Part shown: positions 13,183-25,848 of the stretch, one piece after another
Position numbering within the stretch: position 1 is the first letter of the stretch
Layout: every line of letters begins with the position of its first letter
Assembly (NCBI RefSeq): GCF_018873765.1
Contig: NC_057918.1
Coordinates: 11,292,862 to 11,356,861, forward strand
Reading direction: 5' to 3'
DNA: 64,000 bases
Origin: Telopea speciosissima
Lineage: Eukaryota; Streptophyta; Magnoliopsida; Proteales; Proteaceae
Translations under genes and position numbers: made by a program
Notes under the pieces: generated by a model
Told to the model about the DNA's origin: nothing
The model's input: the letters and a program-made list of their open reading frames with translations, nothing else
The model's database searches: none

Positions 13183-14685
13183 ATGTTGGAGGGTGGTCGG
13201 TCTTGTCTGATTTCGAGGGGCTTTTCCAGTTCCTGTGAGCAAGAGAGTAATTGGGCTTTCATGCCTTGCCGTCTCATCGAGGTCTCTAATGGCAAGCGTC
13301 ATTTAGAAGGTGAAGAGGAAGAAGAGCTTCGGCAGAGAAAGTTATCCAGGTCATCCGATACTCCTCAAAGAGAAGAAACGACTCGACACCTGCAAATTCT
13401 CTCCTTACCCTCTGAAGACCAATTTGATAGTAAGCTCCATCGTGGGGATCAATCAGATTCAAATTCCCTCACCCAGCCCATTTGCGAGGAAATCTCAAAG
13501 AACTGCCCCCTTGACATGCGTCAGAGAGAGGTAATGTCTAAAAACCGGCATGATTTCTCCAGCTCTCTTGCAGATCAATCCAATGATCCCTCATACTCTT
13601 CTGAAGATCAATCCGGTAGCAGGCGACATAATGGGGATCAATCAGATTTGGATTCCCTTATCCAGCCCATTGGCCGGGACATCTCGATCCATTGCCTCCT
13701 CCGCTGTTCAAGATCTGATTATGGTTCACTGGCCTCACTGAATCGGAGTTTCCGCTCTCTGATTCGAAGTGGGGAGCTTTATAAGCTTAGGAGAAAGAAG
13801 GGTGTGATCGAGCACTGGGTTTATTTCTCTTGCCACTTACTCGAGTGGGAGGCATTTGATCCCATTCGTCGCCGGTGGATGCATTTGCCAAGGATGCCTG
13901 CAAATGAGTGTTTCATGTGGGCTGACAAGGAATCCCTGGCTGTGGGTACAGAGCTTCTGGTATTTGGGAAGGAGGTAACTTCTCAAGTCATATACAGATA
14001 CAGCATATTAACAAACACATGGTCTTCTGGCCTAAAGATGAACGCGCCCAGGTGTTTGTTTGGATCTGCCAGCCTTGGGGAGATCGCGATTCTAGCTGGA
14101 GGTTCTGAATCACAGGGGAAAATCTTGAGTTCAGCAGAGCTCTATAACTCAGAGACTGGAACTTGGGAAACACTCCCAAGCATGAAGAAGGCAAGAAGAA
14201 TGTGTTCTGGGGTATTCATGGATGGGAAATTCTATGTAATTGGGGGAATAAGCGACGATTCAAAAGCACTATCAAGTGGAGAGGAATATGATTTGAAGAG
14301 TAGAAGTTGGCGTGAAATCCCCAACATGTATCCTATACAGAATGGAGCAAATGGAGGAACTGCACCACCTCTGGTTGCAGTTGTACAGAATCAACTGTAC
14401 GCAGCTGATTGTGCAGAGAACGAAGTGAAGAAATACATAAAGGAGAGTAACTCGTGGGTCACCGTCGGGAGATTGCCTGAGCGAGCGGTTTCAATGAATG
14501 GTTGGGGACTTGCATTTAGGGCATGTGGTAGCCAGCTTATTGTTATTGGTGGACCAAGGGCCTTGGCTGGAGGGATTATAGAGCTCAATTCATGGTCACC
14601 AAATGAGGGCCCACCACAGTGGGACCTACTAGCCAGCAAGCATTCACCCAACTTTGTTTATAACTGTGCTGTGATGGGTTGCTGA
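13183..14685 (+). CDS. F-box/kelch-repeat protein, SKIP11 type
   Basis: The 500-residue protein belongs to the plant SKIP11 F-box/kelch group. F-box proteins present substrates to SCF ubiquitin ligases through SKP1/ASK; kelch repeats bind the target. The start at 13183 is chosen because MLEGGRSCLISRGFSSSCEQE is the usual family start; an upstream in-frame ATG (12982) lies in the presumed 5'-UTR intron. The F-box region covers residues 160-205 (CSRSDYGSLASLNRSFRSLI). Kelch motifs follow from about 270 to 460, with GG turns in AILAGG, YVIGG and LIVIGG, and the C-terminus FVYNCAVMGC is typical. Oddity: residues 75-112 (SEDQ...GDQSD..SL.QPI) are repeated at 138-175 with a 63-residue offset, placing a second, degenerate copy of the pre-F-box segment in the N-terminal region. 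The frame is intact and intronless within the coding part. The substrate is unknown. Confidence 0.93.
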   Translation: MLEGGRSCLISRGFSSSCEQESNWAFMPCRLIEVSNGKRHLEGEEEEELRQRKLSRSSDTPQREETTRHLQILSLPSEDQFDSKLHRGDQSDSNSLTQPICEEISKNCPLDMRQREVMSKNRHDFSSSLADQSNDPSYSSEDQSGSRRHNGDQSDLDSLIQPIGRDISIHCLLRCSRSDYGSLASLNRSFRSLIRSGELYKLRRKKGVIEHWVYFSCHLLEWEAFDPIRRRWMHLPRMPANECFMWADKESLAVGTELLVFGKEVTSQVIYRYSILTNTWSSGLKMNAPRCLFGSASLGEIAILAGGSESQGKILSSAELYNSETGTWETLPSMKKARRMCSGVFMDGKFYVIGGISDDSKALSSGEEYDLKSRSWREIPNMYPIQNGANGGTAPPLVAVVQNQLYAADCAENEVKKYIKESNSWVTVGRLPERAVSMNGWGLAFRACGSQLIVIGGPRALAGGIIELNSWSPNEGPPQWDLLASKHSPNFVYNCAVMGC

Positions 14686-15790
14686 TGTGTTGGATGCTAG
14701 ACCAACTGTAACTGTATATTCTATCAGTGGATGATGGGATGTACAACAGATGGTCTCCAAGGCCACCGGATCTTTTCCTGGCTAATGGGTATTCTCTGCC
14801 TCTCGTTTTTTCTCTAATTTTTTTTTCCTGGCAAAATTTCAGGTTTTACTCAAGATTCAATAGGAATGGTTTTCTTGTAAGGAGTTCTTGAATTTAATTT
14901 TCTTTTCTTTTCTTTTTTAATTATCCTTCTATTTTTATTGTTACCTCACTTTCTATTTAATGAAAAAATCCAATACATTGGTAGGTAAGTTGTCAAGAAT
15001 GCTTGCACTGAATTTGGGAAATTTTATTAAATCTCACTTTAGTGAAAACTGAATTACAATAGATAAAAGATCCTCAGGAAAAGAGAACTCCCAAAAACCT
15101 TGGTGTGAAATAATATTTATGCTTGAGCATTGCAAAGATAATGTCCTTGATCTCACAATGTCCATGTCTTCATATTGAAGCGAAAATCAGCTTTTAAGAG
15201 ATTCTCTTTCCTTTGAGTTTGGCTTAAGCATAAATGTTATCCCATTTATTTTTTGGGTTGTTCGATTTCACATACGAATATTGAGGGTGCTAATTTAATG
15301 AGGTGAACTGTAATTAACTTTTTCCAGTAGATCTTAATTTATTTTCCTGGTTGTGTGTGGATTGCAACATAATTTCCTCATCAACTTGTTGAGAAGAAAA
15401 AGTGGTTAGTAATTTCATTGATGGCAAAATTTTTAGGGTTTAAAACTTGCTCTTGTTTCTATTGTCAATTTGATTGAATCCTACTAAGAACTAGATTTTT
15501 CAAACAATTTAAAGAAGGATATATAAAAATAATAATAAGAAAAGGATTTTTTTTTTCCCCAATGGTACATGAAGAGAGAGACACCAATTGTGATTTCAAT
15601 ACCCTATTGAGTGAATGCCTTCATGCTCTCCCTTTCCTATTGTTCAAGGTTCGAAATACCCTTTTCTAAGCCCAAATAGAAGGCCAAATCCTGTGGATGA
15701 AGGGATCCTCTTTTCACCATGGATTTGGATCGTAAATTAAAAAAAAAGAAGAGGCTGAGCATGCCGCGATGGTGCCCAGCATGTGTCTTC

Positions 15791-15815
15791 CTCTCTCTCT
15801 CTCTCTCTCTCTCTC
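15791..15815 (+). repeat. CT dinucleotide microsatellite
   Basis: About twelve CT units in a row. Confidence 0.9.
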
Positions 15816-18800
15816 CTCCCCTTTTGGAAAAGAACCCCTTGTTTTCCTATATCCAACCCTATGGTGATTGGTTTATAACGCTAACTTAGAAAGCTGGCAG
15901 CATGCCCATTCCTCTCCCCATTAAAAAAAACAAAAAAAAAAAAACTCATAACAAATAAGTGTGTCTAAACTCCAAAGTCTATACCATTGATATACTTGAT
16001 TGTTTGTAAGGATGAATGGCTAAAACTCAAGGTTTTCTGGGTATATTATGGGGCTGTGGGCTCCGAAGACTGGAAGATCCAGATTACCAAACCTTGGGGG
16101 ACCATCTGGAGTAGCTACTTTTTACTGTTCCTTTTGTTCTCCTCGAGTACACACACAGAATTACAGAGCTTAAGAAAATGGCTCCTACTTCTATGTTCAT
16201 AATAGGACCACAGTAGTAGTTGTTGAAATATAAAGTTAAGAAAACAGAGTATTGAGCTGGGGAACTCATGATGCGTAATTGCGGGGTATGTACTTACTTG
16301 CTTGGGACTTTTTTTGACTCCCCGGTAAACTCGAGGGAGTCAACCTTGGAATCACCCACTCTATGAATATTATGACGCTATTGTTGCTTTCCTGTTTGGT
16401 CTGTGCTCACTCTCTCTCTCAGTTTTACCTTTTTCATTTCATTCTTGATGAGAGCTTCATCTCCATCCCCTCTTTTTTAATATATGATTTCAGTTCTTAA
16501 TTTGTCTTTACCCCAAAAAGAAAAAAAGATTTCAGTTCTTTGTCGTTGGCACCCTTCGACAAAGTTATTCTATATTTGGTTATACATAACATTAAATGGT
16601 TCCAAATATAACTATTTTGCTTTTCTTCAGTATTAACTGTCTTTAGGTGCACCCTTTGCTGTCTTCTTTGTATTTTCCGGTTGAGGGAAGTGCAGGTGGG
16701 ACTTGGGAGTTGGGAGTAACTAAGGGCACAATTGGGTCGGTTTTTTTTATAATCAGGATGGTTCTTAATCGGGCCGGTTCTTGGGAGTCAAATATCTATC
16801 CCTAAGCATATAAGTATTTAAATATTCATTCATAAGCATACATACCAAATAATTAAGAAGCAAATCCTCATTCTTAAGTATACAAATAAGTCCAAAATTC
16901 CACACTTCCAAGTTCCAATCACAAACATCAAGACTGCGAAATTGACCTAGAATGCATACCAAACACAGCCCAAACCAAATTCTATATCATTCAAAATTAA
17001 CATCCTTCATAATGACATGACCCTTAAAACTAAGCTTATATGTGTCTTAAACGGGTCCTAGCTGTTCTGGTTCTAGCTGATTTTTTACTGGTTTTTCATT
17101 TTCAAAACTGTTTGAAACATGGTTTTAGGGCATGGTATTGGATTGGGCACCTGCAAAATCGATACAATATCAATACGGTATCAGCACGGATCGACTGTAT
17201 TAGACTAATTTGCCTGTGATTTGCCTTAAAAATGGGCTTTTTGACTGTTTTACCCCTTGTCTGTACCATGTCACCGATATGGTATCGACATGGTATCGGG
17301 ATCAGAGACCAGTATAGCCAATATGTAGCACCCGATACGGGCGATACGATACCGACACCTCAAACTATAGTTGGGAAATCCATACTAGAACTATTCCGTT
17401 TATCAATGTAACAGTCCGGTTCGAGGACATTTTCCGGTTCGGTTCCGGTATCAATGGACACCCTTAGGAGTAATAGGCCTTGCTTGAAGTCCACCCCTCC
17501 CCCAAAACCCCAAATCTGTGATAGGGCGATCTCATAGTCCAGACACAGCCAGTTGTATATCCATCCATCGTGGTGATTTTGATGCTGATGGACTTGTGGG
17601 CTTATCTACTAATAAGGAAGGGTTTACTCTATTTGGCAGCCACATTGTGGGCTGTTAAGCCCAGTCTTGTTTGACTCGTTTCTGTTAGTGACTTCACTGA
17701 CTTGTAGTTGTTTCCATAGTAAAACGAACGGAACTTAGAAATTGTCTAAAGGCTAAAGCCCCAGGGTGAAGAAATTTGGGCTTTACGACTACATCAATAG
17801 CCCATGGGCCCAGATGTCTACCATTGCTTAAACTAGTAGATCATACCATGAAGCCATGACGCAAGAGTAAGCTTTCCTTTTTTTTTTTCTCTTTTAATTT
17901 CTACAAAGCAAATGATAATTAGAGTTCAGACATAAACTCTTATTGACAGTGATATATTGGCACAACAACTCAAAATGAACAATTTAAGCTTTGAAAATAA
18001 CTCCAAATGCCAGATTTTCCCCAATATTGGATTGGGGGAAGAAGGGGAACCATTATCCGTCAGAGGAGCACTGGATTGGAGATGACCCAAAAAATAGGCT
18101 GAGCATATAGAAAACTTCTCATTTTTTGAGGGGATCCAAATAATACCCATAAGCAAATAGCTCAGGAACCCTTTACCCAAAAAAGAAAAAAAAAAAAATT
18201 ATAGCTCATGACCCTTCAAAAGACTCCTTCAACGTATGAGCATTGATGCAGTGAATGTGTTCTATGGCCAAGAATTAGAGGGGAATCTAATCCCACATTA
18301 ATCAGGGAGTGTACGGTAATTTAGCTTATGACCTTTGAAGGACCTCTCCACCCTTAAACTTAGGCTTTTGGATTGAACGCCATTAACATTGCACCCAAGC
18401 TGGGTTCAAAGGCAAGTCAATCTCTCAACTAATTTATTATAGTTTCAAGTTATAATCCTAATTCAAGTGTGATCTGGACCTAGAAAAAGCTTAAGAGGAT
18501 GAAATGCTCCTTCAAAGGCATCCATATATACTCCAAAGAATTCTATCCATGGTCTATCAATTTAAAATCCCAGGGAAAAGAGGACCAAGTAGGGTTCTAG
18601 TAGGTGGCAGGTACCAGTATTTTTTTAATGTATAATATGCGCATGGAGACGTGGAACTGCGCTCGTATTACCTACCATACCCCTACTTCCAAATTCCAAA
18701 TTTCCCATCAGTTCATCATGTCATCAACTCACCAACCTTAATTTGCAAGATAGGTTCACCTTCCCCTTTCTAAGTTCTGATAATGGTGGACCTTTCTCAT

Positions 18801-18831
18801 TTCCTACTTCATCATGTCATCAAGAAGAACT

Positions 18832-18853
18832 TCTCTCTCTCTCTCTCTCTCTC
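18832..18853 (+). repeat. CT dinucleotide microsatellite
   Basis: About eleven CT units. A homopolymer of some twenty A lies 150 bases downstream (near 19000-19019). Confidence 0.9.
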
Positions 18854-19458
18854 TTATTTTCCTTAAGAGATACCCAGCTATGATGATCAAGTCAAAAGGG
18901 AATGGAAAGTTTATTAGTAGAAAAGAAGATAATGGAGATGTTCCACCCCTTCTTTCTCTCTCTCGTATTGGACTGCCGTGGCTGCCAAGGCTTATTTAAA
19001 AAAAAAAAAAAAAAAAAAAGGAAATTCCCTACAAGGGCACTGCATCGAGTGGTTAATTAGTGTAAAGAGAAGTGGCCCATAAACCAGAATAAAGTACACA
19101 TATATCCAGTTCGCATTTAAATGGTGGAGTGGATTAAAATCTCTCCTCAATCCTAATTAGTCGATAGTGACCGTACATGGCTGGCTGCATCAGTGGCTAC
19201 CTCTAATTTCTGGGTTTACCTTTTTTGTCTTTTCCTTTAAATGAAGGATTTTCTTTCCTCTTTGCATATATGGTATGCTTTCACACTACTACCAAGATAA
19301 CGATAGCAAGGAATTAATACTTCTTCTATAAAATTCCAATCCATTCCAATTTCCAAGGGTGGGTATGACTTTTAATCTTTGGACCACTCTCCTTTTCCTC
19401 CATCAATTTTATTAACTCCTCCTATTCATGAGTGGTGAACTGGTGAGTGAAGAACAGT

Positions 19459-19498
19459 GAGTGAGTGAGTGAGTGAGTGAGCGAGCGAGTGAGTGAGT
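19459..19498 (+). repeat. GAGT tetranucleotide microsatellite
   Basis: Around ten GAGT units, interrupted by two GAGC units. This is a likely polymorphic marker. Confidence 0.9.
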
Positions 19499-20394
19499 TC
19501 TCTCACATAGTAGTACTAGCAGTACTCTTCTTCTGCTAGAGCTAGCTAAGCCATCCATTTCCATCTCCTCATGTGTTAAACCCATATAACAACTTTTGCC
19601 GTAAGATCGAGATATGGTCTAGAGATACTTAAATGCTCATAAATTTAAAACAACCATTATATATTAGGAATAAAAACTAAAGTGGGACAAGAAGTGGACA
19701 CCAACGGTGTAGAAAATTTCAAATCAAAATAATTATTCGATCCCCCAATGCAATGATCATAGGGACTTAATTTGTGGGATTCCCATAACTATTCCCCTCC
19801 TCTTTTCTTTTTTGGATGATTTTATTTGATCTCCTCACCAATACATCATTGATAGAGTACGAGGATTACAGATTTAGAGGCCGACCATTCATTAAGCACA
19901 TGAAGAATTAGTCTTCTTCGATCTGTGAATCCAATTTCTCAAATCCCAAATTTGATGGCTTCTTATATTTCTAAATTGGCCCACTGAGCCGCCCCAGACA
20001 ATGGAACCTTACGCCTTGCATTGTGTCGGATGCTGACACACTACCGCACTTTCCGGGTGGAGAGAATTGTATATTTCTGTTTCGGGAGCCGATGAAGGCC
20101 AGGCTAGCAGCACAATCAATGTCCATTAATCCATGAAAACAATTGGTATTAATCTAGGAAGGCAATTAGTTAATGGTCAAGGAATTCCTCCTTCATCATG
20201 GGTAAAGTGAAATTTGATACGATGGTTAATTAATACTTTGATGGGACAAAAGCCATTCTAATTTAAGAGACCCACTGCCACTGGGTCTCGTAGTCCACTA
20301 GGAAGAGATAACCTCTTAATTTATTAGATCAGGATTGGATTCGATATTTTCGGGTGTTGATGATGACATGTACTATTCCAGGAATCCAATCATA

Positions 20395-20825
20395 GTGTTA
20401 AATCAGGTTTTAATTTGAACAAGTCACCCAAGTCTAATAAAAAAAAAACATAAAACTTAGTCATGAGTCATGAAGACTTGTTCAAGTTTAAGAAATGACT
20501 AGACCAGGTTCGAGTCAGTCAGATTTTTCATTGACTCGATGTTTTTGCCCAAGTCATGTGTATTTTTTTTCTTATTTTTTTTTTGTCGTAGGCATATACT
20601 ATTCATAGACCATAAGTTTGGTCTACAACTAAACAAAACCCTCAAATTTTTGTTTTTTGGGTTCAATATTAGTCCCTCTTTGTTTTTTTCACCTGCAAAG
20701 CAACCATAGCCTCACTTCCTCCTCACTCGGAGAAGGAGAATAAGGCAAATATTTAAAAAAAAATGACTCGTCCAAGTCATAAGGTTTTGAAAAGTTTGGG
20801 TCGAATTGAAAAACTTGGTGATCCA
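20395..20825 (+). repeat. Dispersed repeat R1, copy A (uninterrupted)
   Basis: One of three copies of a roughly 430-470 bp repeat (others: 38040-40045, split by a transposon, and 61535-62005, inverted). Shared landmarks in order: CATGAGTCATGAAGA, GACTCGATGTTTTTGCCC, CATAGACCATAAGTTTGG, CAACTAAACAAAA, AAGCAACCATAGCCTCA. It has no coding capacity and no recognisable termini. It holds the empty version of the site used by the Pack-MULE in copy B. Confidence 0.7.
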
Positions 20826-23086
20826 ACTATGCTTTTATTATGGGAGAAGGATCAATACAATGCCCCCTTGTATTATCATCATTCACATCTAAGGCCTATA
20901 GGGGAGGGGGGGGGGGAAGAAGAGTTTCGGCGAGTATCGATTTGTATACAAAAGGGTCCACATTATTAAATAAGGAGAGAGAGAAAAAAGAGCCTATGAG
21001 TGGGCGTGTACACCGCAGTCGCATGCCTATCTTTTTTCCTTATATTATTTACTATTTTTCAAGTCATTGTAGGTTTAAAAAAAAAAAGAGAATAACTGTT
21101 CAATTGGGTTAGAACGGCCTCAGTCCATATCACTATAGTTATGTTCTCAAAAAATAAATTCAAAATAAAAAATAGCATTATTTATCAATCTTTAAAATAA
21201 CCAAGTTGCATATATATAAGGCATGATGAATCCCATGACCAGTTTTGGGCTTGCACTTGTTGCTATTTAACCAAAAGAATAAGCTGACTCAATAAAGCCC
21301 ATTCCTATGGCATCCCACCCCACACAAACTGCTTCATCACTGTCTAAGAATCTAATATGAAATTATTGGTAATATAAAAACAAATGCCCACTTCTTGTGG
21401 TCCTCTAATTTGTAGATCCAAAACCATACATGATTGAAGCTTAGAACATAAATCTCAAACCACTCTTGAAAACAAACCCAAAGATCTGTGGAAACTTATG
21501 GATGAAACAATAGAGTCTATTCATACCATGTGAAAGTCCCTTTTAGATCACTTACCCACATGAGCTTCATGCTACTCTTCCACTCTTAAATCACATAGTT
21601 TGGTGTGACCTCTACACATGCCCGGCCATATGATCATGTATTATCAATTTTGGCAAACAAAGCAATAGATCTAAGACCCACCCATGTGTTCTCCCCGTAC
21701 ACTTAGCTAGGGTTCTTGATTTTTAACTTAATTTTATTATCTTTTAATAGTTCTATGTGATTAATTAGGTTTAAAATGAACTAATATAATACTAAACCCG
21801 CTGCCTCGATCGTCATTCCACGCTATCTCCATCGATCACCTACTATTTTAAAATTTATGGGTTTTAATTCTTCAACCAAATCAATATTGGATATACTTTT
21901 TAATCAAATGTGATGTCCCACGCAGGACTAAACCTAATTAACTCTTAATTAAATATCAATTAATCTTTGTTAGTATGAAAACATTTTGATTAGATTAAAA
22001 TAAATAAATCTATAGAACAAAAGAAATTAAAAAAAAAAAAATGAGAAGTGGTAAGAAGGATATGCAGTAGTTTATTCCATTTTGAAAGAGACATTTAGGG
22101 AACCTAAAACTTCTTTTTTCAAGAAACCACAAAGCCAGAAAGAATCTCTTAGGATAAAGTTAAATAAGCCTCTAAGAAACCAATCCTCCAAGGCATTAAT
22201 TTTGTACAAAAGAAGGTAGATTCACAACTACATTTGGCCTAGTTCTATGTAGACCCTTTTCCCAAATTAAAGGCTTAAGGCTAAGTTACTTTTCCACTTT
22301 TGTTTTTTAAATATTTAATCCCAATAATAAACTAGCCTGCAATGCTAATCTAATTCTTAATCTACTTTTTAATGGGTGAAGTAAAGGATTAAGAAACTTG
22401 TTTAAAACCCACTCATGACCCAACCACCCAACCATGAAAGCATGAACGAAACAGCTTGTACGTGTACCCCCCACAATGTATCACCGAATCCAATTGTTAA
22501 ATGTAGCTGTCTAGCATTGGTTAGCGTGATTAAGTGTCCACTAATCTTATTTCATACTGCATTTAGCCTAATTAAGCAAATGATGGCTACGTTTTCGAAT
22601 AAAATATTGGGTATAGAATATAGACCATATTAATACAAGCATAAGGTTCTCAGATGAGATCTTGTTTTTCTTTTTTCCTCCCTATATGCTCCTTTGTAAG
22701 TAAGGGGAAATTTTGCATTAAAATTTAAATGAAAATTTTTATAATCATTATCAATAATCAAGAAACTTGTTAAATATTTTGCCCAAAAAAAAACTTGTTA
22801 AATATATTAATAAAACTTTGTTAAAAATTTACTTTTCAATCAAATTTTTTTGAATTTTTTCTTTTCTTGGCATCCAAACGTAGCCTTAATGTTAAATGAA
22901 ATAGTAAGTAACATGCTGATTAGTTTTGGCAATTGGGGATTTGGATCAAAACATCTGATCCTTTTGACAGCCCTAAATAAATAAAGAATTCAATTTTTAT
23001 CTACAACTGTGTATATATGAATGTGCTTTGCGACTATTGGTGGTGTGAGGAGCATAAGGTATTTTTACCTGCTCCATTTCTTGTTA

Positions 23087-23207
23087 GTTCCATTTTTCCA
23101 AGTTCCTCTAATAGAGGGGGGGTGGACCCCATCAGGGCATTGTGTTTGGATAGGGATAATGTGGTTATTTTCACCCCATCTATTAGAGGAACTTAGGGAA
23201 ATGGAGC
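23087..23207. mobile_element. Hairpin MITE, family M1
   Basis: The arms around AGTTCCTCTAATAGAGG and TATTAGAGGAACTTAGGG are inverted copies enclosing a core with GGTGGACCCCATC and GTGTTTGGATAGG. The same layout recurs at 25724-25848 and 62219-62353, so this is a family of miniature inverted-repeat elements. No target duplication was recognised. Confidence 0.65.
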
Positions 23208-23319
23208 TGTCCTGCCCAAGAAATACAGCAAATAAAGGTCCGGAGCATAAGTGTAATAATAACCCCCCCTCCTTTTTTTTTTTCCCATTCTACAACACTT
23301 TTTGCTATAAATACATTAA

Positions 23320-23452
23320 GGCTGTGTTTGGTTGGCAAGAAATAGATAAGAAAGAAGAAAAAAACAAACCTATAATAAGACAAAAATTATGATGACACAA
23401 TGATGAATTTTTTCTTTCTTCTCTGTTAATTTCTTGTCAACCAAACATACCC
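23320..23452. mobile_element. Tourist-like MITE (PIF/Harbinger), TAA target duplication
   Basis: The 133-bp element starts GGCTGTGTTTGGTTGGCAAG and ends with the inverted form CTTGTCAACCAAACATACCC. TAA is directly repeated on both sides (23317-23319 and 23453-23455). A 3-bp TAA/TTA duplication with GG..GTTTGG ends is characteristic of PIF/Harbinger-derived Tourist MITEs. Confidence 0.75.
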
Positions 23453-23999
23453 TAAGGGAAAAAGATTGATACAGTGTTATTTGTACATATTCCTTTATAT
23501 GGTCATCACATGATAAATAGTGTGACCCACCTTGACATGTGAGCCACATATGGGTGATGTCATTTTTCACTCTCTAATTGATTTGTAGTTGTTACGTGGG
23601 TGCATGTGGTATGTTGCATTGTTGTCTATGCGTCCAAACATAGGGGTGGATGAAATGACTGCCATACCCCCATGAAATTCTACCTTTACATGGGGATGTA
23701 GGGGCAATGCACTGATGTAGCTCTCCTCCAGCCGTGGCAAGAGCTAGAGGGGCCAGCCCAACAAAAACATGGGGGTATAGTCATTTCAAGGGGGTCCCAC
23801 TTGAATCCCACCTATGAAATGACCAAAACCCCCTTGTTTTGTTGGACTGGACCCTCCAGCTCCTGTCACAGCTGGGGGAGCCAAATTGCAGCGCAATTGC
23901 ACAAGGCAAGTTGTAGTAGTGGATGAAAGAAATCTGAACGGAACTGTAACAGCGGACGGTCGGTCAAATCGTGTGTTCCACTTTCCCACACTGTAAGGT

Positions 24000-24440
24000 A
24001 GGACTGTAAATGGATAATCGAAAATCCGAATTTGATCCGCATCCGTATCCGTATAGGGGCATCCATATTCGATCAGAGATATTCGGGAAAAAATCCGAAT
24101 ACTACGATAAAAATCCGAATCCGAATACTTAATTATAAAAAATTAAGTAAATAACGATCTTGAGGGTTTTTGAAGATTCAACAGGTTCTAGAATATGAGG
24201 AGAAGAGAATCATGATCTAAAACTATGGATTGAGAGTGACTTGTATCCCTTAGGGGGAGGAAGGTTCGGGTTACACAAGACAGAGGTGTAAACGGATGAT
24301 CGAAAATCCGAATTCAATCCGCATCCGAATCCATCCGAACCCGTTTAGAGGTATCCATATTCGATCATAAAATATCTGAATCCGATTACATCCGATTCGT
24401 ATCCAAGCCGAATCCAATCCGTTTACAGGCCTACTATAAG
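24000..24440 (+). repeat. Two related 'ATCCGAATCCG' segments
   Basis: Segments near 24002-24130 and 24285-24440 share the order TGGATAATCGAAAATCCGAA (TGGATGATCG in the second), GATCCGCATCC, ATCCATATTCGATCA. These are two copies of one dispersed repeat lying about 280 bases apart. There is no coding potential. Confidence 0.65.
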
Positions 24441-24883
24441 GGATCTTTATCGCCCCCAGTACGGACGATAATTTTCCCACTGTAAGGCTTTAAGAACAGT
24501 GAGAGGCAGCGTCTTTGCCGAAGGAACTGAAGTGTCGTACTTCTTTTGCTTTTAATTAATTAATTAATTAAAACTCAATAACTCTCTAAGTCAAGTCTAC
24601 CATTACGTTATAAACAAGTTTCCAATTCCCATTAATTATATTTTAAAAAAGTTTAACAAGACTGCATAGTGTAGGTTAATCTAAAGTATGAAATCCATGA
24701 CTCTCTGAGTGGTTCTGCTCTATTCCTCACCTTCTGCGTCATTTCGCGTGGGACTGGGCGACTTAACCGCTGGGGTCTGCACCTTTACATAAAATACTGA
24801 AAAATGATTATTAATTCTACTAAAAAATATTGATTATTAATTCACTGATACGCACCTGTATTTTAATTTCCCAAAATAATTTT

Positions 24884-25085
24884 TTGGGAAGGATAACTTT
24901 ACCAGATCGCCTGCAATGCGTGGCCCCTAGTACTAGACATAGGGTCACATAAAATGGCCGTCGTATTCTTAGATATTTTTGCCTTTTTATGAGAGGTGTG
25001 GCAATCATTTGGCATGGTCTTGTGTCTGGCCATATGACCCATATGATTTGCACATCGCATGCAAACAGATAGTGTTCTTTCTCCC
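24884..25085. mobile_element. Probable MITE, family M2
   Basis: The segment shares its block order with 40818-41005: a TACC(T/A)G start, CTAGACA.AGG.., TCTTGTGTCTGG and a terminal GCATGC.A.(C/T)AGATAGTGTTCT. The ends are weakly inverted. A third, more diverged relative lies at 41217-41395. It is non-coding and the class is uncertain. Confidence 0.45.
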
Positions 25086-25597
25086 TAATTATTTTTAGGG
25101 TCGATGTTCTCTATGGAGAGTGTGACCCTTGCACACACATGTGAGTTAATGAAAGCACGTATGTTGGCATCACGGGGGCGAGGTGGTCATTGCACCCCCA
25201 TAGAGAACTTTTCTCCCATTTTTTGTTCTTCTCAGATCACATGGTTATTATATGTCACTCACACCATGACAGATAAGGTATTGATGATTTTTAGCAATCT
25301 ACCCTTTGCCCGTACCGTACCACCGATCTAGTAACAATCAGATATCAATATCAGTGTCAATTGATATAGCAACCATTTGATACTAATTCATAAAACCATG
25401 CATGGCATCCATGGCCGATAGTAATCCAATATTGATTCAAATTGGTTCATATTAGTCTAGATCGGACAGAATTACCCTTGTTTTTTTCAAAAAAAAAATC
25501 AGATTTTTTTTACATTTGTACCCTTGGTCCATATTGATCTACCAATACAGGATCGATCATGAATCAATATTGATCTGTATAGATGTTGATAAGGATT

Positions 25598-25624
25598 CTC
25601 TCTCTCTCTCTCTCCCTCTCTCTC
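25598..25624 (+). repeat. CT dinucleotide microsatellite
   Basis: CT run with a single C interruption, just upstream of an M1-family MITE. Confidence 0.9.
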
Positions 25625-25723
25625 ATACATAATATCAAATTCCTTTCGAACTGAAAGCAAAGTAATTAAATACTACCATTAGTTTCATGTCTCATCGAGA
25701 AAAATTATCACCTCAATTTGCTT

Positions 25724-25848
25724 GCCTGTCAATTTCCTCAATTCCCTCTAATAGAGGGAGATAGACCCCATCCAGACAGTGTGTTCGGATAGGGGATAGG
25801 GTGATCATTTCCACCTCCTATTAAATGGAATTGAGGAAATTGACAGGC
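25724..25848. mobile_element. Hairpin MITE, family M1 (perfect 22-bp arms)
   Basis: The terminal 22 bases (GCCTGTCAATTTCCTC...) are matched exactly by their reverse complement at the other end. The core (CTCTAATAGAGGG, GACCCCATCC, GTTCGGATAGGG) is shared with 23087-23207. The perfect arms suggest this is the youngest of the three copies. Confidence 0.75.

Larger units (their letters stand above)
14900..22900. other. Intergenic DNA, no gene recognised
   Basis: The stretch consists of AT-rich sequence, microsatellites and dispersed repeats. Around 17150-17350 and again near 25310-25580 and 28390-28500 there are segments full of GATA/ATCG words (GGTATCGACATGGTATCG and similar) that look like decayed copies of one repeat. 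No reading frame shows a domain I recognise. Confidence 0.55.
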
